Assembly (NCBI GenBank): GCA_013365365.1
Contig: JABVXU010000231.1
Coordinates: forward strand, 21,475-85,474
DNA length: 64,000 bases
From: Cruorifilaria tuberocauda
Lineage: Eukaryota; Nematoda; Chromadorea; Rhabditida; Onchocercidae
Direction of reading: 5' to 3'
Shown here: positions 53,431-64,000 of the stretch, in pieces
Numbering within the stretch: the first letter of the stretch is position 1
How the letters are laid out: each line of letters starts with the position of its first letter
The notes under the pieces: model-generated
Told to the model about the DNA's origin: nothing
Seen by the model: only the letters and a program-made list of their open reading frames with translations
Databases searched by the model: none
Translations under genes and position numbers: made by a program

Positions 53431-53516
53431 CTAATGATGAAGAAGTGACCGATGGTCAGATTTATTACACTGACCGGAAGATAAGAGAATATCATGCGCG
53501 TACTGCTTGGCAGTAA
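53431..53516 (+). CDS. Possible terminal exon, unidentified protein
   Basis: Behind an acceptor (AAACTTCTAG, ending 53430) a short frame runs to a TAA at 53514. It encodes NDEEVTDGQIYYTDRK followed by IREYHARTAWQ and has higher G+C than its flanks. It is phase 1 in, which fits a splice from the 50822 ORF after residue 32. There is no homology evidence, and a further exon-like block at about 52592-52645 does not fit the phase. Confidence 0.25.
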
Positions 53517-54969
53517 ATTTAAAGGATGAAGGAGAAAATATGCTTAAAGGAACGTTTCCCTGGATTTTCATTTTTTTCTTCACTATCTCTTAGTGCTTCA
53601 TTTTCACTTTTCACCCTCCACACTCTTTGGAAAATATTACAATTAACGATTAAGCTTACCTTTCCCTTTTTAAACTAAAATATTACAATTTTCAATCGTA
53701 GAATTTTGCCATTACTACCAAATTGAGCAGAAAGGATTTAATTTTGTATATAGCAAGCATTTCTTCTAAAATCAAAGTTTCAAGGATTAAAAGTTAGTAG
53801 AGAATGAGAAGCAGAGATGACGTAACAGTTATAAACTTTCAAAAGTGAAATAATTTATTTGCAAGGGATCGATAAGAGGGAAATTAGCCATCGTTAAATA
53901 GACAGAAGCTTAAAAATTTTCTTTGTTTATAAAATGGGTCAATTGGAATTGAAAGGCTTTACGTTCTTCTCCTTTCCTTTCATTCACGGCTTACAGAGAT
54001 CAATTCATTCATACTTTAGCTCTAATAATGGGATTTGTAACTGAAATTACCATCTAATTAATTAATTAGATTGGAATTCAAACAATTATTATGGTAATCA
54101 AGACGGATGTTGTCAATAAATCAATAAATCAATATGATTGAGATGGTTTTTGTTCCGATCAAAGGATCATAGGAAGATTTAAGATCACTAAAAGATTAAT
54201 GTGATTGACCCTAACGAACTGTTGTGCAATACTTAAACACTAATTTATTTTATTCCTGTCACTTGTCATTCTCATTTCTCACCGTTAACTTCACCATTCC
54301 ATTAGATATCACTGACTTGCGGTAATTCAAAGTTTGATGAAATCGCAAAGTTACGTAGATGCTTTACTGCCTTATATCAACAGGAACTAAAGAGCTTTTC
54401 CTGGAGGTGATATCTCTTTAAAATGTTTCGTTGCTATTCCTTCTCTTACAGCCTTGATCAACTTTCCATAAGTGAAGTATTAAAATTAAAACAATCTAAG
54501 TTAACTCTACTTTGATTATAATTATTTTGTTAATTTATTAATTAAAGCTCAGAAAGAACTTCTAATAATTACACTATCACTATTAAGTGTTGAAAAAGAT
54601 GTTTATCATATTATTAATATCTGGTCGACATTAACAGGAATGAAATACTTATCAGAGAGTTGAAATAAAAGTCTGACAGATCAATAAAGTAAAAAGAATA
54701 ATTGGTAACTGTGAAGTTCCGTTAATCGATTTCTTTAAACTTCGCATATAAAAGTATGAAAGAGAAAGAAAAACAAATGAATCAATTTCAAATTACTGCG
54801 AAAGAATAATATGTTAATATGGAAGGTGTGCAATAAGCAATAATAATTATATTTTATGACAAAAACCTACTCAAAATATTTAAACAAATTGAAAGAGAAC
54901 AGATCTATGCTACTAATAATTGATATTTGTCAGCTGAAAACTCTAATAATAATATACTTGTGAAAGTAA

Positions 54970-55445
54970 ACAGTTTGAAGATGGATTAATTAAGGTGAAA
55001 TGAAGTATTATGGTAATTAAATTATTTAATTGGTCAATGAAAGGGAAAGTAATCAATCTGATTTTCTTGATGAAATAAAAAGAAGTAGAAAAGCATTTGA
55101 GTGAATATTAGAATTGATTTTAAAAAAGTATTAAAATCATGACTAAAGAATAAAATTAGCAATAATTGAGCTTAATAGAAGCAATAAATAAGCTAGAAAG
55201 AAAGAAGAGAAATGTGAGATTCAAATCTGTTAATGAATAAGCGAGAAATTCGGCTGACTTTTGTTTAGGAACAGCTAAGATAATCAATCACATAAACAAA
55301 AGTTCCGATAAAAAATAAAAAATTCATTAGAAAATAACAAAAATCTATCAAATTATTTTAAGGAATTATTTGAAAGAAAAAAAAAAGTTACGCTAACTTG
55401 ATAAGTAATAATAAATAAAATAAACTTACGATGAACTCTTCCATT
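54970..55445. repeat. Left arm of a long imperfect inverted repeat
   Basis: This block matches 63100-63580 in reverse complement. The best part, from AGAAGT at 55081 to about 55200, is nearly identical (for example TTAGCAATAATTGAGCTTAA in both). The match runs outward to GTTTGAAGATGG (54973) and inward, with gaps, to ATAAACTTACGATGAAC just before the last exon of the GC-rich gene. The arms enclose about 7.7 kb. Confidence 0.8.
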
Positions 55446-55660
55446 AGCAATTGGGATCACTTTCGAATAAAACTATTGAATTCCGTTTGGTGAATTCGTG
55501 AACAGCCAAATAAATCCTTCGTTATAAATGTCACTCTGAAAGAAATAACAAAAATTTAATTCAATTTAAATTCTTAAAAACAAAAATCAAAAGCAAAATA
55601 TACGGAAATAAACAAGTAAAATGCATACAAAAAGAAATTAAATAGTAAAAATGATACCGA
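55370..55660. repeat. Direct-repeat copy 1 covering the last exon of the GC-rich gene
   Basis: This block and 62590-62900 match in the same orientation. Shared landmarks are TTACGCTAACTT, CTTACGATGAACTCTTCCATTA, ATCCTTCGTT and TTCTTAAAAA-CAAAAATCAAAAG (interrupted by small indels). It contains the terminal exon (55535-55473) and its acceptor. Confidence 0.8.
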
Positions 55661-58600
55661 TAATAAAGAATAGAATAATAATATAATGATAGCATTATAA
55701 ATTATAGTAATATTCTAAGTATAATGTTATAATGATGATGTAATAGAACAAAAAAAATTAGTAAAGTAATATTTACTAATTAAATAAAATAAAATAAAAT
55801 AATAAAAGACGTGCAATAAGTAACATAGTTAAAAAAGTCATGCAGTAAGTACAATAGTTAAAAGGTCATGTAGTAAGTACAATAGTTAAAAAAGGCATGC
55901 AATAAGTACAACAATTAAAAATGTGTGCAGTAATACATTAATTTGAGAAACACGAAATAATTAAATTATGAAAAAAAGGCGTAAAAAAGTGAAGTGAGAA
56001 AAAACGTGTCCATCGATTGGGATGTGGCGTAAAAAGTCACGTAAAAATGAAATTAAAGAAAATTGAAAATCAATAAAAATTGGAAGAATGCATGCAGTAA
56101 CAGAGCTAGGATCAAAAATTAAAAATTTATATTAATTTGAATTAATTAGAAAAACAAATGAACGGGAACCTAAAAGTAAGTAAAGTTAAGTTGAGAGAGA
56201 TGTTTGATAATTGGAGTGATAAATAGTAAAAATTGAAATTATTAAAAAAGATAACCAATAAGAAAATATTTGATAAATAATAATAAGGAAATCAGGTATA
56301 ATTGATTGTAAAGCTTATCAGTTTATAATTGAAAATTTCAAAAATTGAAGAAAAAATTTGAAAATTCGAAAAAGAAAATAAAAGTTAAAAATTTCCCCCC
56401 AAAAATTTTTCTTAGAAAAAACAAAAAGAAAGCATTTTTTCAAAAAGTTTCAAACTTTTCATAAAATCACTGTTTATCACTGATTTCACTAATTTCTAAA
56501 TTAAATTAAATTATTCAAAAACCATTCTCATCGGTCTTTTTTGTCTAATCATTGATCTTATCACCCGCACTGATAAAAAATAACTGCCCGATTGTATACC
56601 AACTCATGCAGTGATGAGAAAAAAACATCTCATCAATACATTTCTAATTAGTTAATAACTTAATCATTTCTTAAAGTAATGAATCAATTCATTAAGCTCG
56701 AAAGTAAGCTTAATAAAAGAGAAAATTTCAAAGCATTTTCAAATGCACTAAAAATTTCTCAAAAATCAATCAATAAAAACTAACTATTTAATAGTAAATA
56801 ACTTCTTTTGCAGTATAACAATAATATTACTTAACAAAACTAAAGTAATAACGATTAGAATATAAGTAATAAAGAGTAAATACTTTACGAGTTGGTACGA
56901 TACATAAAATACAAAAATGAAAATTCTCAATTTACAAAAATATGCAAAACTTTAATTGAAAATTAGAAACACTAAACTTTAAGCAACAAAAGTAAAAAAT
57001 AAGTAATAAATTTAACATTCAATAAGAATGTTAGAAATTAATAAATAATATATTTAACAATACTTAACGAAAGAAATTAAAGTATGACTGATAACAAAAT
57101 ATCAAATTACTCATAATGTTAATTAATGATAATGAAATATTTAAGTAAGAACAAAAAATGGAATTCAAAGTGATTGAACGACAAGTTAAAAACGCATGTG
57201 ATAAACCTTCCGGGAAAAGTTCAAAGGAAATTTCACTTCACAAATGTCGTGATTTTACGGCGCAGAGCAAATGATCACGCAAGTGGTAAGTGGCTGGGTA
57301 ATGCTCAAGTTGCCTGATTCATTCATATCACTTTGAACTTTGTTAATTAACAATAAACAATTAAAGTAAACAGAAAAATTTTTTTTGCTAATTTTTTTTA
57401 TTTTTCTAATTTTATATTTTTTTCCTTTTTTTTATTTTTTCTTTTCTCTATCTTTCATTTTTTATTTTTTTATTTGTTTTTTCTCTTTTCTTTTCTTATT
57501 TTTTTCTATTTTTATTTTTTCTTATTTTTTGATTTTTTTGGTTTTTTTTCATTTTTCCACCGAATAAAATATTAAAAAAATTAAATTATTCACGATATTA
57601 ACCAATCAAAAGAAAATTAATTAAAACAAAAACTTTCAATAAAATACAAAAAACTGAATTCAAAGTTAAATTTAAATATAAATTATTTATTATAATCAAA
57701 TTTCCATAAAAGAAATTCAAAAGAAATTTTAATTCCACTAAAAATTAGGACAGATCAAGTGATCACGTAAGGAATGACAGCGTGCGTGACTTATAAACAT
57801 TCAAATCTGTCTAATTCCTTCCCTAACTTTGAAGTCAGTTAATTATCAATAAACTAATAAAATGACATTAGTAAAAAAAATTTTTTTGCATATTTTTGAT
57901 TTTTATTTTTTATTTTTTTCGATTTTTTAATTATTTTATTTTTCTGTTTTTGGTTTTTTTTACATTTTTCTAATTTTTTAAACCAACAACAAATAAAAAT
58001 TAAGAACAAATTATTAGAAAGTTATTCAATAAAAAAGAAATAAACATTAAAACAAAAACTGAATTCAAAGTTTTTAATTATAAGTATAAACTTATTATTT
58101 CCAATCAAATTTCAAATTTCAAATTTTCAAAAATTCAAAATTCCGAAAAGAAACTCAAAGGAAACTTTTCATGCACAAATGACGTGATTTAAAGGGCAGA
58201 TCAATCGATCATACAGGTGATAGACAACCGGAAAATGCTCAAGTTTACTTATTTCCCTCCCTAACTTTGAATTCAGTTAATAATAATAATAAACTATCAA
58301 ATAATATTAGTGATAAAATTTTTTTTTGTATTTTTTGATATTTTATATTTTTTTGGTTTTTTTTAATTTTTATATTTTTTATTTTTTTCACTTTTTCTGG
58401 CATTTTTAAATTTATTTTTGGTTGTTGCAAGTATGATACTGACTTACCCGCTTGGAGGATACACCGCCGGACTGAGGATGGAAGGTTGGAGCAGGCACTG
58501 ATGGACACGCCGCGTGGGGCTGGCCTAATAATTATTGGCCTGAAACAGAAACTCATTAAGAAAGTTATATGACCGACTTTATAATCATTCGACTATCTTT

Positions 58601-59982
58601 TTCTTTACTACCAAATTTTTTCTTTCTTAATTATTAAAACTTTTTTCCCTTACTTCTAATTTTTTCTGTTCCAACTTTATTGATTTCTTACCTGGCACGA
58701 AGAGTTGTTTCGAGTCCTCTTCGCGTCCCACAAGGTCAAGTCTGCGACGCTTCACCCGTCTTTCGTCCATTACGGCTGCGCTCGACCTCGGACACCAATC
58801 GAGGTCGTGCAGCTCCAACGCCGCAGTCTTCTGTGCAGCCGTAAATTCGGGCGGCAGAAGGAGGTTGTGTCCACAACGGACACAAAATCCTGAAGTATGT
58901 ATAATTATTAATATTGATAATTTTCGCATACAATAAAATAAATAGCTACTAATGTATACTTACCGTCCTTCTTGTGGATTTTGGCTGCGTGAATCCGCCA
59001 CTCTCTGATCGTCGTAAAGTGCCTGCCGCAGATTCCGTACACTGAAAATGGAAATCATTAGAGAATATGAAAATTTCGTTATTATGATCATGTCAAAAAC
59101 CAATTAAAGTTAAAAGTTATTAAAATTATAACTTACCGATGGCGGTACTTCCTTCTGCCCGCACCACCGTGTACGGCTCCGCCTGCGGGACTTGCAATTC
59201 TCTCCGGAACTGCTCCGGAAGGTCCCCCAAATCCGAGGGGTGAAAACCTTCCGGCGTCGCCGCAGCCAACGCTGTGCGAGTGGCGGGAATCGTTACCTCA
59301 ATTGTCCGTGAGCGCCTGAAATAATCTGACTTAAGTAAATTTCGTGTAATATTTACAACTAATGAATAAATAAATTCTTGTTTTGCTGGATATTTTTTGC
59401 AAAAATTAAAACTTACAGGACAATTCGGCGGGTTTCCATTTCCGGTTCCGCGTCCTCGCACTCCATTGGTGTCGCCGGCATCTCGTCATCTTCATCATTG
59501 TCCGGCGGCAGTGGGGCCAACTCCGCGTCTTGGAGCCAACTGTTGGCCCCACTATCCGATTCAAGCAGAGGCGCCCACTCTGCCTCCTGAAGCCAGCTGG
59601 CTTCGTCCTCAGATTCGGGCAGAGGGGCTAACTCTGCCTCAGCCTGAATGCTTGCCGGATCCTGAGATGCCGGCTCCTCACGGTCCTCTCGGGCATCACG
59701 CCCTTCATATTCCCTCAGTTTCCTTTCCGCTTCCTCCAAGCGGGTCTGCAGCTCAATCTCATACTGAAAAGACATATTTCGAGAATCTTCTCACAAATCT
59801 GAGAAAACTATTTTCAGTCTTCACTTCAATCAGTTTCTAATGAAATTAAAAAGTAAAAGTAAAGTACTTACCTGCATGGTCTCATTCATATATCGCTGGA
59901 GGATATCCAGCATTATGGGTTCCCTTTCCAGGTAATCCCATAAGCTGAATATTCCACGTCTTCCATCGTTCGCTGCCATCAT
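55473..59982 (-). CDS. GC-rich gene: coiled coil, acidic repeats and zinc-finger-like clusters; unidentified
   Basis: Seven exons on minus join in phase to 350 residues: 59982-59872, 59763-59417, 59315-59137, 59041-58964, 58889-58692, 58524-58448, 55535-55473. The start codon lies eight bases behind a TTTTAG acceptor. Order of parts: an N-terminal helix (GIFSLWDYLEREPIMLDIL), a short coiled coil (LQTRLEEAERKLREYEG), and an acidic stretch with three copies of a unit like AELAPLPESEDEASWLQE. Next come a basic-to-neutral segment, a C2H2-like finger (YGICGRHF ... IHAAKIH) whose first Cys is Tyr, and a second Cys/His cluster (CVRCGH ... ELHDLDWC) followed by basic KRRRLD that may be a nuclear signal. 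A nuclear, nucleic-acid-binding role is inferred. Exons 2-5 are well over half G+C, against an AT-rich window. The last exon is separated by a 2.9-kb intron with foldback repeats. It may belong to a lineage-specific or transposon-derived family. Confidence 0.6.
55808..55935. repeat. Tandem repeat of about 30 bp
   Basis: Four to five copies of a unit close to CATGCAGTAAGTACAATAGTT plus an A-rich tail, with 27-31 bp spacing, inside the last intron of the GC-rich gene. Confidence 0.75.
57160..58440. repeat. Three tandem foldback repeats with T-rich tracts
   Basis: Three diverged units start at about 57160, 57655 and 58068. Each runs GAATTCAAAG, an A-rich half, ACAAATG-CGTGATT or GATCA-GTGATCACG, CTAACTTTGAA-TCAGTTAAT-AATAAACT, then a long T-rich tract. 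AACTGAATTCAAAGTT (58065) is the exact reverse complement of AACTTTGAATTCAGTT (58264), and the pair recurs at 57651 and 57826. Each unit can therefore fold, with A-rich and T-rich halves pairing. They lie in the last intron of the GC-rich gene. Confidence 0.75.
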
Positions 59983-62590
59983 GCCAAACACTAAAATTCC
60001 CCGGAATATAGTAATGCACGATGATAAGTATCGTTTACTGATAACAAAATATCGCGAAATTTTACTTTTCTACTCACTTCAATATTACTTGCACGTATAC
60101 TCAAACATCAAAAACCACTTTTCCCTCTAATTTTACTCGTATCCAAAACAGATATTCAATAAAGTAATCAATAAAAGAAAAGAAGCAACGATCAATAACA
60201 TAAGTTATATTGATATGAGTTATCGAGTTCTCTTATCCGTTATATTCAACGTAATACATTGCAGTGGTTGTCTATCTGTCGATGATTACAGGTAACATTA
60301 ATAACTGTATAGGTAATTCCTTCTCACTCATTCATCGATCTCCTCATGGACATGTGATCAGCACTTCTCTACAGAAAAATGATTTCTCTCTTCTGATCTA
60401 TCCAAGTTTCTCAGATGAAAGAATTGTCTATTTTGTAATATTTAGTATTGTTTACAGTTTATTACTTGCAGAATGTACAGTTTTATACAGTGAAACGAAA
60501 CTTCTCATGTTCTGTTTTCTACAGTTACTGTAAGTCAATGTGGAAGATCGATTACGATCAAATTCATACTTCCGTTCCATTCATGCTCTTTCACGTGTCT
60601 TCTTATCTTACTATCATATCCAATAATCGATAATCGATTAAGTGTTACTTATTCTGATAAAGCATTAGTGATATATATTGTTTTAAACTATTTTCATTTC
60701 CGAATGTTCGATATCTCTCATTTGTTGAAAATCACGTATTCCGGAATGTTTCAGATAATCAGTTTGTTCTGATCATCACTGTCTATCCTGAATCTTTCAT
60801 CATCTTTGTCGCGCAACAGCGTCGCTAGACATTCGTTAGAGAAGTTTATTTGAACTTTTAAACGTGACGTTGGAATCAAGCGTAATATTGACTTCATCGG
60901 GATCACATGACTATATGCCGCAATATGAATTATATAGCTTTAATTCAGAATATTTAAATTTAACAAAAAGCCCCTTAGTTTCGTTTGTAGCTAATAAACA
61001 AAGAAAGTTGTAACTATTAGAAATTGAGAAATTGATTGCTCAATCAATTCTAAATTACAAACTTCTCAGTGGTAGCTTCTGTGCATAGAATTCAAATGAT
61101 GAAATGCTAACAATCGTTGCTTATTCATTTTTGATTTTCAATGCATTTCTTAACTTTGCAATTCTTATTTGATTTACAATTTAAATAATATTGTTTATTC
61201 ATTTTCATTGGTATTTTGATGATTGATAGATTGATCGCAGAATCTAACAAACAAACAAAAACAAATCAATAATTGATACAACATTTGCACTTACATTGTG
61301 AACTTGGCTTATTCTCACCTGAAATTGACCTATACACTGTAAAATTATATTAACAAAGATTAGTCGGAATGAATCTAATAATATATTCGAGAATTAAAAT
61401 AAACCTTAGTGCTCCGCGATAAATTATTTAAAGTTATTTCGACGGAATGAGAAATTTAACAAAATCATCTGAAATGGCCATTTTTGTTTAAAAGTTGCTC
61501 ATACAGTTTGTGCCAAATCAAATGTATTAATAGAGCTATCAAATTTAGCTCATTGAAACTGATATTAACCAGAACCTGACAGGTTGGATTTCTACAATAA
61601 TATTACTAAATCAGGAAATGCGTTTAGCTCTAGCAAAAGAATTACAGCGATACATTGCAGTATTATCAGTGAATTGATAACAAAATTTCTAATTGATAAC
61701 CAATTAATAGAAGAAATTTGTATGGCAGCAATTGGCGTGCGTCATGAAAAATATAATTTCTACTAGAATTCTACAAAATTTTAAATAATTACGATTAAAA
61801 AATCATGAAAATCACCGCTTTACCATCGTTACGATGGAATACATTCCACTGATACTTTCATCTTCCTATCGAATACAATTACGCCAAAAATGGATAAAGT
61901 TTCGGCGTACGTGACTTTATTGAAAGTTATCGATACATAAATAAAAATCTGGAATGAGTAAAATTGTGCAAACTAAAAATTAGAACAATTCCATGACACT
62001 ATCTGTCCATCTATGCTTTTCATTAAAATTTAAAACTTCATTAAAATCAATTTTAATATTAACTCAAATGCTTTTCTACTTCTTTTTTTCATTAAAAGTG
62101 CAAAGTTAGAAATGATTGCAGAAAAAGTCATAGATCTGCCAAAATACCACAAGTTTGTATATTTATCAGTGCAAACTTTTCAGGTAAGTTAGGATCTGAA
62201 AACACCTGAGACAATTGTTCGTAAATATACGACGACCAAAGTTAATGCCATACCAAAGTTTTCTGTGTGAAGAAATACAGAGTTTCCGAGTTCAGTATGC
62301 AAAACATGCATTCAAAGGTCAAGTAATGAAAGAGGACAACTTTTGCAAAATGATTTAAAAGAACTTGAGAGTTTGCATATTGTTTTGATTAAACATATCC
62401 AGATTTGGTTACTACTACTAAATTTATGAAATTTAATTCAGTTTGTTGGCTTTTGTTTTATCAATAACTAAAACAGCCAATGACGAAAACGGAAATTCAG
62501 GTAGAAATGAAAAATTCATCAAAAATGAGCATTAAAATAAGCATTGGTCGTCCACGTTAAATTGCTTAAAATTCTATTGACGGAATTTTT
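59983..62590. other. Region upstream of the GC-rich gene
   Basis: 2.6 kb of AT-rich DNA with no supported gene. The ORF at 60264-60533 is long for the area but has no splice or family support. A partial copy of the inverted-repeat arm (AAAATCAATTTTAATATT-ACTCAAATGCTTTT) lies at 62042-62100. Confidence 0.5.
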
Positions 62591-62900
62591 GCGAAAAAAA
62601 GTTTTAGATAGAAATTACGCTAACTTAATAGGTATTGTCAAACAAGAAAAGCTTACGATGAACTCTTCCATTATCAATTGCGGTTTCTTCCAAATAAAAT
62701 TATTGAATTCCATCTCATAAGTTACGTGAAGCTAGATAATCCTTCGTTCCAAACGTCGCTCTGAAGGAAATAAAAAAAAATTTTGATTTTTGATAAAATT
62801 TCTGATTGATAAACTTTCAGAAAATTTTGATTCCATATAAATTCTTAAAAAACAAAAATCAAAAGTAAAATATACGAAAATAAAAAAGTTAAATGCATAA
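62590..62900. repeat. Direct-repeat copy 2, with a broken copy of the last exon
   Basis: Same-orientation copy of 55370-55660. The exon-equivalent starts at 62760 behind a CCTTCAG acceptor and reads SDVWNEGLSSFT, then stop (62722). The intact exon reads SDIYNEGFIWLFTN and continues for 20 residues. A base loss relative to copy 1 causes the early stop. No other exon of the gene is found next to it. Confidence 0.75.
62722..62760 (-). pseudogene. Broken duplicate of the terminal exon of the GC-rich gene
   Basis: Retains acceptor, phase and the first seven residue positions of the terminal exon at 55535-55473, then shifts frame and stops. It probably represents a partial duplicate gene or the end of a second element copy. 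Confidence 0.6.
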
Positions 62901-63099
62901 AAAAGGAAATGAAGTAAGTAAGTAATGAAATAAAGTAAATAAGAGTATGTAATAAATGAAAATAAGAAAAGATAAATTGATAATAATAATATAAAATAAG
63001 TGGAGTACGTGCTAGGTAAGTAAGTAGTAAAGTGAATACAAATAGAATAATTAAACACAAGTAAAGGTTAGAAAAATAAAATACAGACAAATGAAGTAA

Positions 63100-63580
63100 A
63101 GCTTGTTTTGTTCATCTTAAGCTTATTTTATTTATTTTTAATTTTTAACTTAGCGTTACTTTTACGTAGAATTTTCTTTCACAGTAATTTCGCCGAAATA
63201 ATAACGCTTACTTAAACTTACATTTTGTAACGAAATTTTGTTCATATCATTAGCTGTTTATTATCAATAAAAGAAAAGTTAACTGTATTTCTTGTTTATT
63301 CATTAGCATATTTGAATCAAACATTTCACTTCTTACTTTCTAGCCTATTTAATGCTTCTATTAAGCTCAATTATTGCTAATTTTATTCTTTAATCATGAT
63401 TTTAATACTTTTTTAAAATCAATTTTAATATTCACTCAAATGCTTTTCCACTTCTTTTTATATCATTAAGAAAATCAGATTTGATTATTTTTCCTTTTAC
63501 TGACCAATAAAAATAATAATACTTAATTACTGCAATACTTCATTTCACCATTACTTAATTAATCGATTCCATCTTCAAAC
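63100..63580. repeat. Right arm of the long imperfect inverted repeat
   Basis: Reverse-complement match to 54970-55445, strongest at about 63330-63480. The outer end is ATCTTCAAAC at 63571-63580 and the inner end is GTTCATCTTAAGCTTATTTT at about 63108-63127. A 62042-62100 fragment repeats part of it in direct orientation. Confidence 0.8.
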
Positions 63581-64000
63581 AAAAATTTGGTGAGAATTTC
63601 TTTATTAAGTGCGAGAAATTATTTATTAATTTACTAATTACCTATCAATAATTATTCATTAATTTACTTATTACCTACTAATTACGATATAATTCGTGAC
63701 GATGAAGGTTAAATTGTTTAACTATTTAATTAATTATTAATTACTTACTAATCAGTTATTATTTGTGGTGCAATTTATAGTGATAAAGTAAAATTGTTGA
63801 GAAAATTCAAAATTATTTAAATTTGGACAAAAATTGATCCAAGAACTTTACCGACTGTACCGTTTTATTTCTCTACCTATAATATAATGTGAATTACGTT
63901 GCTTAATTTCAGGTCTGTTAGTGAGCTAAATTTACGATGTAAGAATTCAAGAAATTTCTGAAGATATTATGAGATTCATTCCAACTAATCTTTGTTAATA
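63581..64000. other. Right-hand edge, AT-rich, no gene seen
   Basis: Very AT-rich sequence made largely of TTAATTA-type words, with no supported frame, beyond the right arm of the inverted repeat. Confidence 0.6.

Larger units (their letters stand above)
49076..55472. other. Intergenic region upstream of the lectin receptor
   Basis: 6.4 kb of AT-rich DNA between the 5' end of the lectin gene and the 3' end of the GC-rich zinc-finger-like gene. It contains the (CA)n and (CT)n tracts, a GC-rich island with a 59-codon ORF (50770-51010), a coding-like block at 53431-53516 and, at its right end, the left arm of the inverted repeat. The promoter of the lectin gene should lie at its left end. Confidence 0.55.

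Noticed and set aside
57385..57567. Very hydrophobic 60-codon ORF (Phe/Leu/Ile)
   Set aside because: Translation of the T-rich tract of a foldback repeat, not a membrane protein.
59397..59840. 147-codon plus-strand ORF
   Set aside because: Shadow of the GC-rich minus-strand exon. The minus frame joins in phase through six other exons and the plus frame does not.
60264..60533. 89-codon ORF upstream of the GC-rich gene
   Set aside because: No splice context, no recognisable domain, and length is within chance for the region.
62732..63090. Hydrophobic minus-strand ORFs of 81 and 108 codons
   Set aside because: They span AT-rich repeat and arm sequence. The composition explains the Phe/Leu/Tyr content and there is no splice support apart from the broken exon copy.
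1..64000. Many TGATAA/TTATCA words suggesting clustered GATA-factor sites
   Set aside because: At this base composition such words are expected often by chance, and no clear clustering at promoters was seen.
1..64000. tRNA, rRNA, SL RNA and CRISPR-like arrays
   Set aside because: No tRNA B-box context, no SL-like leader sequence and no regular spaced repeats were found on either strand by eye.

Overview
The window looks like nuclear DNA of a nematode, most likely a clade III parasite such as a filarial worm. It is strongly AT-rich. Genes are split into many small exons by AT-rich introns with TTTCAG-type acceptors, and several coding starts sit just behind an acceptor, as expected for spliced-leader trans-splicing. 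The recognisable families fit: a nematode cytoplasmic intermediate filament protein, a sperm-specific class P (MSP-fold) protein, a LIN-24-type protein and a multi-domain C-type lectin. The genus is inference. No tRNA, rRNA, CRISPR array or intact known transposon was seen.

Layout: 0-4.9 kb is mostly non-coding with three (GA)n tracts and two weak exon-like patches. 4.93-11.08 kb (+) is a complete 14-exon intermediate filament gene. 15.46-19.70 kb (+) is a complete 9-exon ZDHHC6-type palmitoyltransferase. It is followed at operon-like distance (20.24-20.90 kb, +) by a two-exon gene for a 79-residue membrane protein assembled here from the bases. 23.21-35.47 kb (+) is a 5-exon gene for an aerolysin/ETX-MTX2-like protein of the LIN-24 kind, with a 6.9-kb first intron full of repeats.

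37.20-49.02 kb (-) is a gene of about 24 exons for a type I membrane protein of about 1000 residues: signal peptide, five C-type lectin-like domains, one membrane helix and a short basic tail. A complete two-exon sperm-specific class P gene (39.97-40.53 kb, +) lies in one of its introns on the opposite strand. A decayed copy of a lectin exon lies in the same intron.

49-55 kb is largely non-coding, with a long (CA)n tract, a (CT)n tract and two small coding-like islands. 55.47-59.98 kb (-) carries a GC-rich 7-exon gene that I cannot assign to a known family: coiled coil, acidic three-fold repeat and two zinc-finger-like Cys/His clusters. Its last intron holds three tandem foldback repeats. The gene sits between two arms of a roughly 0.47-kb inverted repeat (54.97-55.44 and 63.10-63.58 kb), and its last exon has a broken copy at 62.7 kb. 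This 8.6-kb unit is the best candidate for something undescribed.

Exon boundaries were chosen by hand from splice consensus and reading phase. Two junctions in the lectin gene remain unresolved. Family calls rest on remembered family patterns, not on searches.
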